A stretch of 64,000 nt of DNA. Source: Rhizobium phaseoli (lineage in GTDB: Bacteria; Pseudomonadota; Alphaproteobacteria; Rhizobiales; Rhizobiaceae). This document shows positions 27,307 to 35,298 of this stretch, in pieces. The translations under genes were made by a program, and so were the position numbers. Numbering within the stretch: the first letter of the stretch is position 1; every line of letters starts with the position of its first letter. A model generated the notes under the pieces. It was not told the DNA's origin. It did not search any database and saw only the letters and a list, made by a program, of their open reading frames with translations. The stretch is taken from contig NZ_WUFT01000008.1 of assembly GCF_010668805.1 (NCBI RefSeq), positions 62,001-126,000 of the forward strand, written 5' to 3'.

Positions 27307-28149
27307 ATGTTGATCCGTTATGGCTATGAAATGACGCTGACCTGCCCACAGCCGACCGCACTGGTATGCCTGTTGTCGGTTCATGAGGATCGTACGGCCG
27401 ACATCAGAATTCCGGAAACGGTATTCACCACGCCCGATGTTGCCACTTCGACTTATCGCGACCTCTTCGGCAACCGCTGTCTTCGGCTGGTTGCCCCAGC
27501 GGGCGACCTGACCATATGGGGCGATGCGACGATCGATGACGACGGCAAACCGGACAGGTCGCTACTGGGCGCCAGGGAACTCCCGGTTTCGGAGTTGCCG
27601 GATGATTGCCTCGTCTATCTGATGGGCAGCCGCTATTGCGAGACGGATCGTCTCAGTCAAATCGCGTGGGATATGTTCGGCACCGTCTCATCCGGCTGGG
27701 GCCGCGTTCAGGCGATCTGCGATTTCGTTCACGGCCATATCCGGTTCGACTACATGCAGGCCCGATCGACGCGGACTGCCTTCGAGGCGTTCCACGAACG
27801 TGTCGGCGTCTGTCGCGACTTTGCGCATCTGGCGGTGGCGTTATGCCGTTGCCTCAACATTCCTGCCCGATATATCAATGGTCATCTCGGCGACATCGGT
27901 ATTCCCGTCGTCGATCCGATGGACTTCAGCGCCTGGATCGAGGTCTTCCTTGATGGCGCATGGCATACATTCGATCCGCGCAACAACACGCCGCGGATAG
28001 GTCGTATCATCGTCGCACGCGGGCGCGACGCCGCCGACATTCCGCTCATCAATTCCTTCGGACCGCATGTGCTGAAGGCGTTTCGAGTCTGGACCTATGA
28101 GGTGACGAACCTGCAGCACATGCAAAGCGTCGCTGAGGGCGCTGTTTAG
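27307..28149 (+). CDS. Transglutaminase-like cysteine peptidase-fold protein
   Basis: The 280-residue product has an N-terminal beta-sandwich region (residues 1-100) and a transglutaminase-like core. The nucleophile Cys169 is in HERVGVCRDFAHLAVALCR, and Asp223 is in WHTFDPRNN. The position where the canonical HAW histidine should be reads FSAW (Ser208), while a histidine (His220) lies three residues before the Asp. Family members are peptidases or amidases, some in the cytoplasm; this one has no signal peptide. It lies at the 3' end of a set of small unknown genes in the same direction. The substrate is unknown. Confidence 0.85.
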   Translation: MLIRYGYEMTLTCPQPTALVCLLSVHEDRTADIRIPETVFTTPDVATSTYRDLFGNRCLRLVAPAGDLTIWGDATIDDDGKPDRSLLGARELPVSELPDDCLVYLMGSRYCETDRLSQIAWDMFGTVSSGWGRVQAICDFVHGHIRFDYMQARSTRTAFEAFHERVGVCRDFAHLAVALCRCLNIPARYINGHLGDIGIPVVDPMDFSAWIEVFLDGAWHTFDPRNNTPRIGRIIVARGRDAADIPLINSFGPHVLKAFRVWTYEVTNLQHMQSVAEGAV

Positions 28150-28359
28150 AACAAGACCTGGCGGATGCGGCAATGTCCAGCCTCAGGTTTTGCCGCAGGC
28201 GGCAGCTGCCGTAAGACTGCCGGTCCCACTTAGCTCCGAGCAGAATTGCGCCCTCCCCCAAAATCACGTGACAGCGTCGCTCGCCTTCTAACTAGGACAT
28301 TGCCGGTCCGGGGCCGACTCGCACCGGCTTCGACCTCTTCGAGTGGAGGGCCGCTTCAG

Positions 28360-28473
28360 ATGAAAATCCTTGTCATAGGCGCGGCCGGGATGGTCGGCCG
28401 CAAGCACAGTTTTGCGCGACATGCTTCGGAACAGCGGTTGAAAAATGTTAGCGTCGGGCCATCTTGGGTGTGA
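28360..28473 (+). pseudogene. Truncated Rossmann-fold NAD(P)-binding gene fragment
   Basis: An ATG with a good GGAGG site opens MKILVIGAAGMVGRK, the start of a Rossmann fold (G-x-x-G-x-x-G-R) as in D-erythronate dehydrogenase/epimerase SDRs. The sequence then runs straight into dispersed-repeat DNA (TTTTGCGCGACATGC) and stops after 37 codons. It is best seen as the leftover 5' end of a deleted gene. Confidence 0.65.
28404..28427. repeat. Partial copy of the dispersed rhizobial repeat (family A)
   Basis: GCACAGTTTTGCGCGACATG matches the right end of the roughly 100-bp repeat found elsewhere in the window (44612-44664, 62039-62146). Only the end is present, joined to a truncated gene. Confidence 0.65.
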
Positions 28474-28516
28474 GCATCCCGTTGGGGATTCGCGGAAGAT
28501 TGGGGGTTTGCAGGCA

Positions 28517-28897
28517 ATGTTCGATCATGTCTCCATCGGCGTAAAAGACCTCGACAGAGCCCGCCGTTTCTATGATGCGGCGCTGGCGCCGCTCGGATAT
28601 GAGCGCCTGTCCAATTCCGACAGCATGATCGGCTACGGCTCGGAACGGGTCGGGCTCTGGGTGATGCAAGTCGAGCAGCCCGTTCTTGCCGACCTACGGT
28701 CCGGGCTGCATTTCTGTTTCGTCGCCCCGAACGAGGCCGCGGTCGATGCCTTTTATGCGGCAGCTGTCGCATCCGGGGGCACCGACAATGGCGAACCGGG
28801 CATCCGGCCGGATTACGGGCAGTTCTATTATGCCGCCTTCATTATCGACCCGGACGGCTACCGTCTCGAAGCCTATTTCCACAAAGGCGAGCTATAA
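28517..28897 (+). CDS. VOC-family (glyoxalase/bleomycin-resistance-like) protein
   Basis: This 126-residue single-domain VOC protein has the paired beta-alpha-beta-beta-beta layout: MFDHVSIGVKDLDRARRFYD with a metal-ligand-type His, then GLHFCFVAPNEAAVDAFYAA and the terminal Glu in YRLEAYFHKGEL. Such proteins are metal-dependent lyases, dioxygenases or binding proteins. The start at 28517 is chosen because it begins the fold. It is convergent with a downstream lysR gene and its substrate is unknown. Confidence 0.88.
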   Translation: MFDHVSIGVKDLDRARRFYDAALAPLGYERLSNSDSMIGYGSERVGLWVMQVEQPVLADLRSGLHFCFVAPNEAAVDAFYAAAVASGGTDNGEPGIRPDYGQFYYAAFIIDPDGYRLEAYFHKGEL

Positions 28898-28910
28898 TAA
28901 GCTTTAACTT

Positions 28911-29876
28911 TTACGCCGCAGCTCTCGATATCGAGACGCGGCAGCCGGAGGCGACGAGCGCCTCGTCGGCGACGTCCAGGAACAGCCGGCGGAACCAGCG
29001 CGCCCGGCCATCGGCCTGGTCGACGCGGCGATAGAGCATGGTCACCGGATCGGCCGGCAGCGGAAGCGGCGGCGCTGAGATCGTCAGCCCATGCAGTTGC
29101 GCCATGCAGCGGCCGATCGATTCCGGCACGATGGCGATGGCGGGCATTGCCCTTAATGCCGTCGGCAGGGCGGAAAAGCGCGGCACCGTCGCCACCACAC
29201 GCCTGACATGGCCGGTGCGGCTCAGCGCGGTGTCGATGCTGGTCGAGGCATTGCCCTCGAACGAAACGGTGAGATGGGCGACAGCGGCGAAATCCTCAAG
29301 GCTCAGCGGCGCCTTCAGCTTAAGTTGAGCCTCGTCGTAAATGCAGATCGAGGCTTGGTTGAACAGCGGCGCGCGGATGTGCCAGGAGGCCGGTTCGTCG
29401 TGCACCGAGACGCTGAAATCGAAGACCCCCTCGTCCAGTCGGCGCGCGGCATCGCGCTTTTCGGACGCGATGCCGATTAGCCGGGCGCCCGGCGCAAACT
29501 GGAGCAGCCGGGCGGCAAGCGGGCCGAAGAAGGCGGATTCGAGATTGTCGCACATGCCGATGCGGAACTCGCCCTGCCAGCTCGTCGGATCAAACTCGGC
29601 CTGTGGGCGGATGGCGCGTTCGATGCCCGACAGCGCATCCTCGATCGCCGGGGCAATGGAAAGGGCGCGCGGCGTCGGCTGCAGGCCGCGACCGACACGC
29701 ACGAAGAGTTCGTCATCCAGCGTCTCGCGCAGCCGTCGCAAAGCGGCCGACAGGCCCGGCTGGCCGAGCAGCAACCGCTCGGCCGCGCGACTGACATTGC
29801 GCTCCTGCATCAGCACCGAAAAGGCCAGCAGCAGGTTCAGGTCGATTTTGCGAAGCGTGGCGTCATTCATCATCAT
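28911..29876 (-). CDS. LysR-family transcriptional regulator
   Basis: This 321-residue regulator has the winged helix KIDLNLLLAFSVLMQERNVS, then SRAAERLLLGQPGLSAALRRL, of the NodD/PA2206-like LysR branch, with the acceptor-like effector domain behind it. It is read divergently from the MFS transporter gene at 29996 across 119 bp and is probably its regulator. ATG triplets occur three times in a row at the start; the first is used here. The 3' end is 14 bp from the convergent VOC gene. Confidence 0.92.
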   Translation of the reverse strand: MMMNDATLRKIDLNLLLAFSVLMQERNVSRAAERLLLGQPGLSAALRRLRETLDDELFVRVGRGLQPTPRALSIAPAIEDALSGIERAIRPQAEFDPTSWQGEFRIGMCDNLESAFFGPLAARLLQFAPGARLIGIASEKRDAARRLDEGVFDFSVSVHDEPASWHIRAPLFNQASICIYDEAQLKLKAPLSLEDFAAVAHLTVSFEGNASTSIDTALSRTGHVRRVVATVPRFSALPTALRAMPAIAIVPESIGRCMAQLHGLTISAPPLPLPADPVTMLYRRVDQADGRARWFRRLFLDVADEALVASGCRVSISRAAA

Positions 29877-29995
29877 GAGTAATACCTGGCATGGCTACTA
29901 TCAATTTGCAATGAGGTAGGAAGATGTACATTTTTTCGTTCCCTGCCGTCCGCGCAACCTCCCTCGACGAGGCGGCAGCAAAAAGGAACGTTTCG

Positions 29996-31396
29996 ATGAC
30001 AGTTTCCAAATCGAAAAGCGGAGCGGGGCTGGCATTGCTGCTGCTTTGCGCCGCCAATTTTCTCGACGCCATGGACGTCTCCACCATCGGTGTCGCGCTT
30101 CCTGCCATCCAGGCCGAACTCGGCATGGAGGCGACATCGTTGCAATGGGCCGTCAGCGCTTATGTGCTCGGCTATGGCGGCTTTCTGCTGCTCGGCGGCC
30201 GGGTCGCCGACGTCTTTGGCCACCGCCGCGTCTTTCTCTGGTCGCTGGCGATTTTTGCCGCCGCCAGCATCGCCGGCGGCTTCGTCGACAGCGGCCCGAC
30301 GCTGATCGCCGCCCGACTGATCAAGGGCATTGCCGCCGCCTTCACCGCGCCAGCCGCCCTTGCGCTGCTGCTCTCCGTCTTCGGCGAGGGGACCGCGCGG
30401 GCAAAGGCGCTCGGGGTCTTCGCCTCCACCGGCGCCACCGGCTTCGTGCTTGGCATGGTGCTCGGCGGCGCGGCAACGATCTTCAGTTGGCGGGGGACGC
30501 TGGTCATGGGCGCGCCGGTCGCCATCCTGACGCTCCTTCTGGCGCCGCTGGCGCTGCCGGCCGACCCGAAAAGAACCGGACCGCGGCCGACCTTCGACTG
30601 GGCTGGCGCGCTGACGATCACTCCTGGCCTTCTGCTCTTCGTCTTCGGCATCACCAATGCTGCCGCCGCCGGCTGGCAGGCTTTTGCGACCTGGGGTTCG
30701 CTCGTCGCGTCGCTGGCGCTGATCCTGCTCTTCCTGCTGGTCGAAGCGCGCCATGCCGACCCGATGGTGCCGCTTGGCATGTTCCGCCGGGCGAAGCTGC
30801 GGCATGCCAATGCCATCGCTGCCCTCTTCCAGGGGTCCTATGTCGGCTTCCAATTCCTGGCGACGCTCTATTACCAGAACGTCATCGGCTGGTCGGCCTT
30901 CACCACCGGCTTCTGCTTTGCGCTGGGCGGCGTCTTCGTGATGTTCCTGGCGCCACGGTTTGCGACGCTTGCGCAAAATCGCGGCGCCACCGGCCTGATG
31001 GCGGCAGGTGTCGGCCTGCAGACATTCAGCTATATCTTCTGGGTGACCGCACTCGGACATGTCGATCCGATCCTGCTTGTGCTCGTCTCGCAAATCCCGC
31101 TCGGCCTCGGTTACGCCCTGACCTACCCTTCCGTGCAGGTCGCAGCCCTTTCCGACGTGGAGGATGACAAGTCGGCGCTTGCCTCCGGACTGCTCTTCGC
31201 TTCCTTCCAGATCGGCGGCGGGATCGTGCTCGCAGCCGCCTCGGCAGTGTTCGGCGCCGCACCGCATTTCGGCTGGGATCCTTATGTCGCCGGCATCGCC
31301 TTCGTGGCGCTGCTTGCGGTCGCGATCACCCTGCTTGCCGCTGCCGGTCCGCGTGCATCGTCCGCCCGGACGTCGGCCTATCAGGCCGCGGAATGA
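29996..31396 (+). CDS. MFS drug-efflux-type transporter (DHA2/EmrB-like)
   Basis: The 466-residue product has about 14 hydrophobic segments and motifs of DHA2 efflux pumps: LDAMDVSTIGVALPAIQAEL in helix 1, GGRVADVFGHRRVF (motif A) after helix 2, and the motif C-like GATGFVLGMVLGG. It probably exports a toxic or signalling compound. The ATG at 29996 is chosen because AAGGAA lies about ten bases before it; the frame is open further upstream but would cover the promoter region. Its divergent lysR neighbour is the likely regulator, and a strong hairpin follows the stop codon. Confidence 0.9.
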   Translation: MTVSKSKSGAGLALLLLCAANFLDAMDVSTIGVALPAIQAELGMEATSLQWAVSAYVLGYGGFLLLGGRVADVFGHRRVFLWSLAIFAAASIAGGFVDSGPTLIAARLIKGIAAAFTAPAALALLLSVFGEGTARAKALGVFASTGATGFVLGMVLGGAATIFSWRGTLVMGAPVAILTLLLAPLALPADPKRTGPRPTFDWAGALTITPGLLLFVFGITNAAAAGWQAFATWGSLVASLALILLFLLVEARHADPMVPLGMFRRAKLRHANAIAALFQGSYVGFQFLATLYYQNVIGWSAFTTGFCFALGGVFVMFLAPRFATLAQNRGATGLMAAGVGLQTFSYIFWVTALGHVDPILLVLVSQIPLGLGYALTYPSVQVAALSDVEDDKSALASGLLFASFQIGGGIVLAAASAVFGAAPHFGWDPYVAGIAFVALLAVAITLLAAAGPRASSARTSAYQAAE

Positions 31397-31401
31397 CCGT
31401 T

Positions 31402-31429
31402 GCGCCCGCACCCTGACCGGTGCGGGCGC
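31402..31429 (+). terminator. Hairpin downstream of the MFS gene
   Basis: GCGCCCGCACC, loop CTGACC, then GGTGCGGGCGC form a perfect 11-bp stem that starts five bases after the stop codon and is followed by TTCAT. The U-tract is weak, so termination may be partial. Confidence 0.7.
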
Positions 31430-31571
31430 TTCATAAGACAAAGCGAATATTAGCAGCAGAATCCCATTGCCTTGCCTCGGCGAAAGGTGCATGGTCTCGC
31501 CTTCGGCAGCCATTGTACGGGCGCTGCCGACTGAGGGTTTTAATCCCCTCGCCCCGACGAAAGGAGGACCT

Positions 31572-31871
31572 ATGTCTTCCACTTCATCCGAAAAGCCGCA
31601 TCTGACCTCGTCCGATCTCGACATGCTTCAGGGCGTGCTCGACGATGCCGGTTACGACGCCAAAATCCTGATCGAGGATCAACGGGTCTTCAACGTCGCC
31701 GCCGTGCTGCTGATCAGGCTGTTCCATGAGGGCGTCACCTCGCCGGCCATGCTCTCACGGGCGCTCGAATACCATTTCGGCAAGCCGAAGGCACCGCCGA
31801 AACAGGTAACGCCCGTCTGCAACCGATATGCCATACAGGGATTGCCCCGCGAAAGACGCGTTGCCGGCTAG
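31572..31871 (+). CDS. Small hypothetical protein (paralogue of 43112-43318)
   Basis: This 99-residue protein has a perfect AAGGAGG site five bases before its ATG. The core LTSSDLDMLQGVLDDAGYDA and VAAVLLIRLFHEGVTSPAMLSRALEYHFG is a helical domain of about 60 residues also seen in the smaller protein at 43112-43318. The C-terminus is basic and Pro-rich. The family is common in rhizobia, without a known function. Confidence 0.8.
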   Translation: MSSTSSEKPHLTSSDLDMLQGVLDDAGYDAKILIEDQRVFNVAAVLLIRLFHEGVTSPAMLSRALEYHFGKPKAPPKQVTPVCNRYAIQGLPRERRVAG

Positions 31872-31957
31872 AGCGCCGGGTCTTTTCAGATTAGCCAAGG
31901 ACTCTCAATCACTTTGAACCTGCGCATAACCGAGCCGCCCGGCTCCGAAGGATTATT

Positions 31958-32293
31958 GTGCGAAAAACCCTGTTGCTCTGTATCTGCGTCGCAGCGGCCG
32001 GTTATTTTGGATGGGTGCAGTTCAGGGCTTACCAGCAACGGCAGCATGCCGAGGAACTTGCAGAGATTGACAGGGAGCGCCGGGTGGCGCTCCTCGCAGC
32101 CGACGGTTGCCAGGCACCGTTGGACCTGCTTTTTTCGATGACCGACCGCCTGCTCAAGGCCGGCGGCATGCAAGTGCCGGTCGATATCGGGCGGGATATC
32201 GACCTTTGCCTGGCCCGCAGCATCATGTCGGCATCAGGCCGAGCGGAAATGGAACGAACCAAGCTGATCCGCCTGTTTCCCATCAATGATTAA
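31958..32293 (+). CDS. Hypothetical protein with N-terminal membrane anchor
   Basis: Starts at a GTG with AAGGA about six bases upstream. The 111-residue product begins with a short hydrophobic helix (TLLLCICVAAAGYFGWVQF) that may be a signal anchor, followed by a charged coiled-coil-like part (QRQHAEELAEIDRERRVALL) and a helical domain with two cysteines (GCQAPLD; DIDLCLARS). The function is unknown. Confidence 0.65.
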   Translation: MRKTLLLCICVAAAGYFGWVQFRAYQQRQHAEELAEIDRERRVALLAADGCQAPLDLLFSMTDRLLKAGGMQVPVDIGRDIDLCLARSIMSASGRAEMERTKLIRLFPIND

Positions 32294-32658
32294 GCCCTGT
32301 GGAAATATGGCTTTCTTGCGGCAATGGCCTTAATGGCACCGTAATTTCAATGTAACAATATTGCTCGCTGATTTGGCCGATGCGGCATTTGCGGTGACCG
32401 GATTCCGGCCCGCCATTTTCCTGATCGCGAAGCATGGTGACGTCCCGTCTCAACGTCGGGTTTGGCTTTTGGTGACCTCTCAGGTCATCCGCCTCCAGAC
32501 TTCGATGCGGTTTCAGCAGGCATCATTTCATTCAATTCCTGCGGCCCGGCGTTGTCGGGTCGCCCTCATGACGGTCCCGCGATCTCGGTCGCGACCGACA
32601 AGTGGGCGAACACCGCGCAGGCTGGGCTTTCAGTTTTCGATCAAACGGGAGATTTATC
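32294..32658. other. Intergenic region upstream of a small basic protein gene
   Basis: These 365 bases have no convincing gene. They contain small palindromes, TGACCT-CTC-AGGTCA (32473-32487) and CGGTCGCGACCG (32586-32597), which could be operators or hairpins in a leader of the downstream small gene. No repeat-family copy is present. Confidence 0.4.
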
Positions 32659-32802
32659 ATGGCAAAAGGACAGGTAAGAAGCAATCGTGAGGTCCGGAAG
32701 CCGAAGAAGGACAAGCAGGCGGCTAAGACGGAAAGCACATTCGCCAACCAGATGAAGACGGCGACCACGACCGCCCCGCAGGGCAGTGCTCCAAAGAAAT
32801 AG
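32659..32802 (+). CDS. Small basic protein, 47 residues
   Basis: The product, MAKGQVRSNREVRKPKKDKQ at the start, is a lysine-rich, probably disordered peptide. Small proteins with this MAKGQxRSNREVRKPKK opening are widespread in alphaproteobacteria. A GGGAG site lies seven bases before the ATG. No function is established; it could bind RNA or DNA. Confidence 0.8.
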   Translation: MAKGQVRSNREVRKPKKDKQAAKTESTFANQMKTATTTAPQGSAPKK

Positions 32803-32968
32803 ACGCTCTCATCGAGCCCCCACGCACATACAGCGGAAATCAGCATCGATTTGCGCGCAGAATCATGTGTGAATTGAAGGTGATGGCGCGTTCTATCGGC
32901 CGCGCCGCGCTCCGGCGTGACATTATCGCCATTGACATGTTTTCAGAAAAACGGGAAGTGCTGCAGCC

Positions 32969-33085
32969 ATGATCTCTTTTCATACAATGTACCGTTTCGA
33001 CTATCCGCTCTTTCTCATTCGCTCGGCTGTGGTTATCGCACTCGGCCTTTCGAGTATCGCGGCCTTTCATGGCGCTATTCTGTGA
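32969..33085 (+). CDS. Possible small membrane peptide, 38 residues
   Basis: An ATG at 32969 opens a 38-codon frame starting MISFHTMYRFDYPLFLIRSA followed by a hydrophobic stretch (VVIALGLSSIAAFHGAIL), which would be a single transmembrane helix. The ribosome-binding site is weak and there is no recognised family. It precedes the desaturase gene by 32 bases. Confidence 0.35.
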   Translation: MISFHTMYRFDYPLFLIRSAVVIALGLSSIAAFHGAIL

Positions 33086-33117
33086 TCGAATCCGCGCGCC
33101 GCAACGAGAGCGAGGAA

Positions 33118-34185
33118 ATGCAAGTGGCCCCTTTGGCCGAACCCGCCGACACCTTGGAACCCTCCGCAAGTCACAATGAGGCTTTCGCTGAAAAGCGCTG
33201 GTTGAAGATTCTTGCCGGATATCGTCAGCCGAGAGCCGGACGCAGTGCTTTCGAGCTTGCCGTCACCGTCGTCCCCTTCGCGCTGTTTTGGGCTGCCGCA
33301 TGGGCCTCGGTTCATTACAGCTTCTGGCCCGGCCTGATCCTCGTCGTTCCCGCCGCCGCTTTCCTGCTGCGGCTGTTTATGATCCAGCACGACTGCGGCC
33401 ATGGCTCGTTTTTCGCGCGCCGCGGCGTCGACGACTGGGTTGGGCGCACGATCGGCGTCTTGACGCTGACGCCTTACGATTATTGGCGCCGGGCGCATGC
33501 CGAACACCACGCCTCGGCCGGGAACCTTGACGAGCGCGGCGTCGGCGACATCGAAACGCTGACGATCGCCGAATACAATGCGCTGTCGCGCTGGGGCCGT
33601 CTTGGCTATCGGCTTTACCGGCACCCGATCGTGATGTTCGGGATCGGGCCGGCATGGCTGTTCCTCATCAAGCAGCGCCTGCCTTTCGGCATGATGCGCT
33701 CCGGCGCCCTGCCCTGGGTCTCGACCATGGCAACCAACCTTGCTATCGCAGTGGTCGCAGCACTGCTGATCTGGGCCGTCGGGATCGTCCCCTTCCTGCT
33801 GGTGCATCTGCCGACCGTGCTTCTGGCCGGGGCTGCCGGCGTCTGGCTGTTCTATGTCCAGCATCAATTCGAGGAAACCCATTGGTCGAAGAAGCCGGAC
33901 TGGCAGTTCCAGCATGCGGCCCTTCACGGCGCCTCGCATTACGACCTGCCGCCGGTGCTGCGCTGGATCACCGGCAATATCGGCATCCACCATGTGCATC
34001 ATCTGTCGAGCCGGGTGCCCTATTACCGGCTGCCGGAAGTGCTTCGAGACCATCCTGAGCTTGCCGGCCTCGGCCGGATCACGCTCATGGAAAGTCTGCG
34101 GTGCGTCAAGCTGGTGCTCTGGGACGAACAGACGAAACGGCTGGTGTCGTTTCGCGATGCGGCGCGGCTCGCAGCCGCGCAGTAA
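33118..34185 (+). CDS. Membrane fatty acid desaturase
   Basis: This 355-residue integral membrane protein carries the three histidine boxes of acyl-lipid desaturases that bind the di-iron centre: HDCGH (91-95), HAEHH (127-131) and HHVHH (291-295). Hydrophobic pairs lie before the first box and around residues 200-245. It probably introduces a double bond (delta-12-like or similar) into membrane lipid acyl chains, altering fluidity. The ATG at 33118 is preferred, though the frame continues upstream to 32917; a GTG at 33082 is an alternative. It is monocistronic and followed by the dispersed repeat. Confidence 0.92.
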   Translation: MQVAPLAEPADTLEPSASHNEAFAEKRWLKILAGYRQPRAGRSAFELAVTVVPFALFWAAAWASVHYSFWPGLILVVPAAAFLLRLFMIQHDCGHGSFFARRGVDDWVGRTIGVLTLTPYDYWRRAHAEHHASAGNLDERGVGDIETLTIAEYNALSRWGRLGYRLYRHPIVMFGIGPAWLFLIKQRLPFGMMRSGALPWVSTMATNLAIAVVAALLIWAVGIVPFLLVHLPTVLLAGAAGVWLFYVQHQFEETHWSKKPDWQFQHAALHGASHYDLPPVLRWITGNIGIHHVHHLSSRVPYYRLPEVLRDHPELAGLGRITLMESLRCVKLVLWDEQTKRLVSFRDAARLAAAQ

Positions 34186-34194
34186 TCAGAGGCC

Positions 34195-34297
34195 TTAAAG
34201 CGCGCGCATCAAATTCGATTGATGCGATGCGCTTAGTCCTTTGGTTTAGGCATGTCGTTATTCCGGAAGCGCGGCACACTTCCTGATGCATGCATTA
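34195..34297. repeat. Dispersed rhizobial intergenic repeat, family A, near full length
   Basis: The element runs from TTAAAGCGCG through GGCATGTCGTTATTCCGGAA and GCGCGGCACACTTCCTGATG to the end CATGCATTAG. It fills the whole gap between the convergent desaturase and SDR genes, and its final TTA is the stop codon of the SDR gene. Confidence 0.8.
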
Positions 34298-35209
34298 GCG
34301 ATAGCCGGTCACATCCGCCGGCCTGCCAGGCTCCTGCACTTCCACCATGTAGCGCCAGCAATCCGGCCGCGAGCCGTCGATGTCATCGAAGCCGTAGACC
34401 TTGGCCAGTCCACCGCTCGACAGCGACTGGCCGTTCCAGCGGGCGCGGTCGGGATCGGCGGCGATGGCCGAAACCGCGCGGCCAACGAAGCGCGGAGTTT
34501 CGGAAATGGCGAAATGCGGCTGCGTCTTCGTTGCCTCGCGCCAGCTCTCCTCTCGAACACCAAAAGCATCCAGCATCATTTCGGAGCGCAGCCAGCCGGG
34601 CGTGATCGAAACCGCCGTGGCGCCGTGTTTTGCCAAATCCTGTGCATGCGCCCAGGCCATGCGGGTGACACCCGTTTTGACGAGGTCATAGAAGGGTGAC
34701 AGCCGGTAATGGCTGGCGTTGTATTCGGCCGTGCCGTCGGTCATCTCCAACAGCAGTCCACCCGGCCGTTCGATCATCAGCGGCAGGGCGTAGTGTGCGG
34801 TGATCAGATGCGTTTCGATGCCGAGCCGCAGCATGCGCAGGCCGTTGTCCAGCGAATGCTCCCAAACTGCCTTGTCCCATTCGAACAGTTTCTCGCCGCC
34901 CCAGATGTCGTTGACGAGAATATCGAGCCTGCCGGCCTCCGCCCGTATGCGGGCGACCAGCGCCTCGACCTCAGCCTTAACGAGATGGTCGACCTGCACG
35001 GCAATGCCCCTGCCGCCCGCAGCCGTTACCAGTTCGGCCGTCTCCTCGATCGTCTCCGGCCTGGCATATTCGGATTGCCGGGCACGCGTCGTGCGTCCCG
35101 TCACGTAGACGGTGGCGCCGGCAGCACCGAGTTCCACCGCGATGCCGCGGCCGGCGCCGCGCGTTGCGCCTGCCACCAACGCCACTTTCTCCCGCAAGTT
35201 CGCTGTCAC
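34295..35209 (-). CDS. Short-chain dehydrogenase/reductase
   Basis: This 304-residue Rossmann enzyme has the cofactor motif VAGATRGAGRGIAVELG, the NAG-like NDIWGG, and the catalytic Tyr-x-x-x-Lys in SPFYDLVKTG. An arginine in VTGRTTRARQ suggests NADP(H). The GTG at 35209 is chosen because GGAGG lies eight bases upstream; a TTG at 35236 is the alternative. The stop codon falls inside the repeat element. The gene is divergent from a tetR gene across an operator palindrome, so the TetR protein probably controls it. The substrate is unknown. Confidence 0.88.
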   Translation of the reverse strand: MTANLREKVALVAGATRGAGRGIAVELGAAGATVYVTGRTTRARQSEYARPETIEETAELVTAAGGRGIAVQVDHLVKAEVEALVARIRAEAGRLDILVNDIWGGEKLFEWDKAVWEHSLDNGLRMLRLGIETHLITAHYALPLMIERPGGLLLEMTDGTAEYNASHYRLSPFYDLVKTGVTRMAWAHAQDLAKHGATAVSITPGWLRSEMMLDAFGVREESWREATKTQPHFAISETPRFVGRAVSAIAADPDRARWNGQSLSSGGLAKVYGFDDIDGSRPDCWRYMVEVQEPGRPADVTGYR

Positions 35210-35248
35210 TTCTCCATCCTCCACACTAAAACTCAAAAAAGCCCATTG

Positions 35249-35274
35249 TTTATAAACGAACGTTCGTTCATAAA
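35249..35274. promoter_or_regulatory. Near-perfect 26-bp palindrome between the SDR and tetR genes
   Basis: TTTAT-A-AACGAACGTTCGTT-C-ATAAA is symmetrical except for one pair, with a perfect 14-bp core AACGAACGTTCGTT. It lies 25 bases before the tetR ATG and about 40 before the SDR start, which is ideal for repression of both genes by the adjacent TetR protein. Confidence 0.8.
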
Positions 35275-35298
35275 TAAGGCGAATTCAAGAGGAATTTC

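Noticed and set aside
29873..31624. Leftward 583-codon frame across the MFS transporter gene
   Set aside because: It is the antisense of a clear MFS gene in GC-rich DNA. The product is a low-complexity Arg/Glu/Gly/Gln sequence typical of such shadows.
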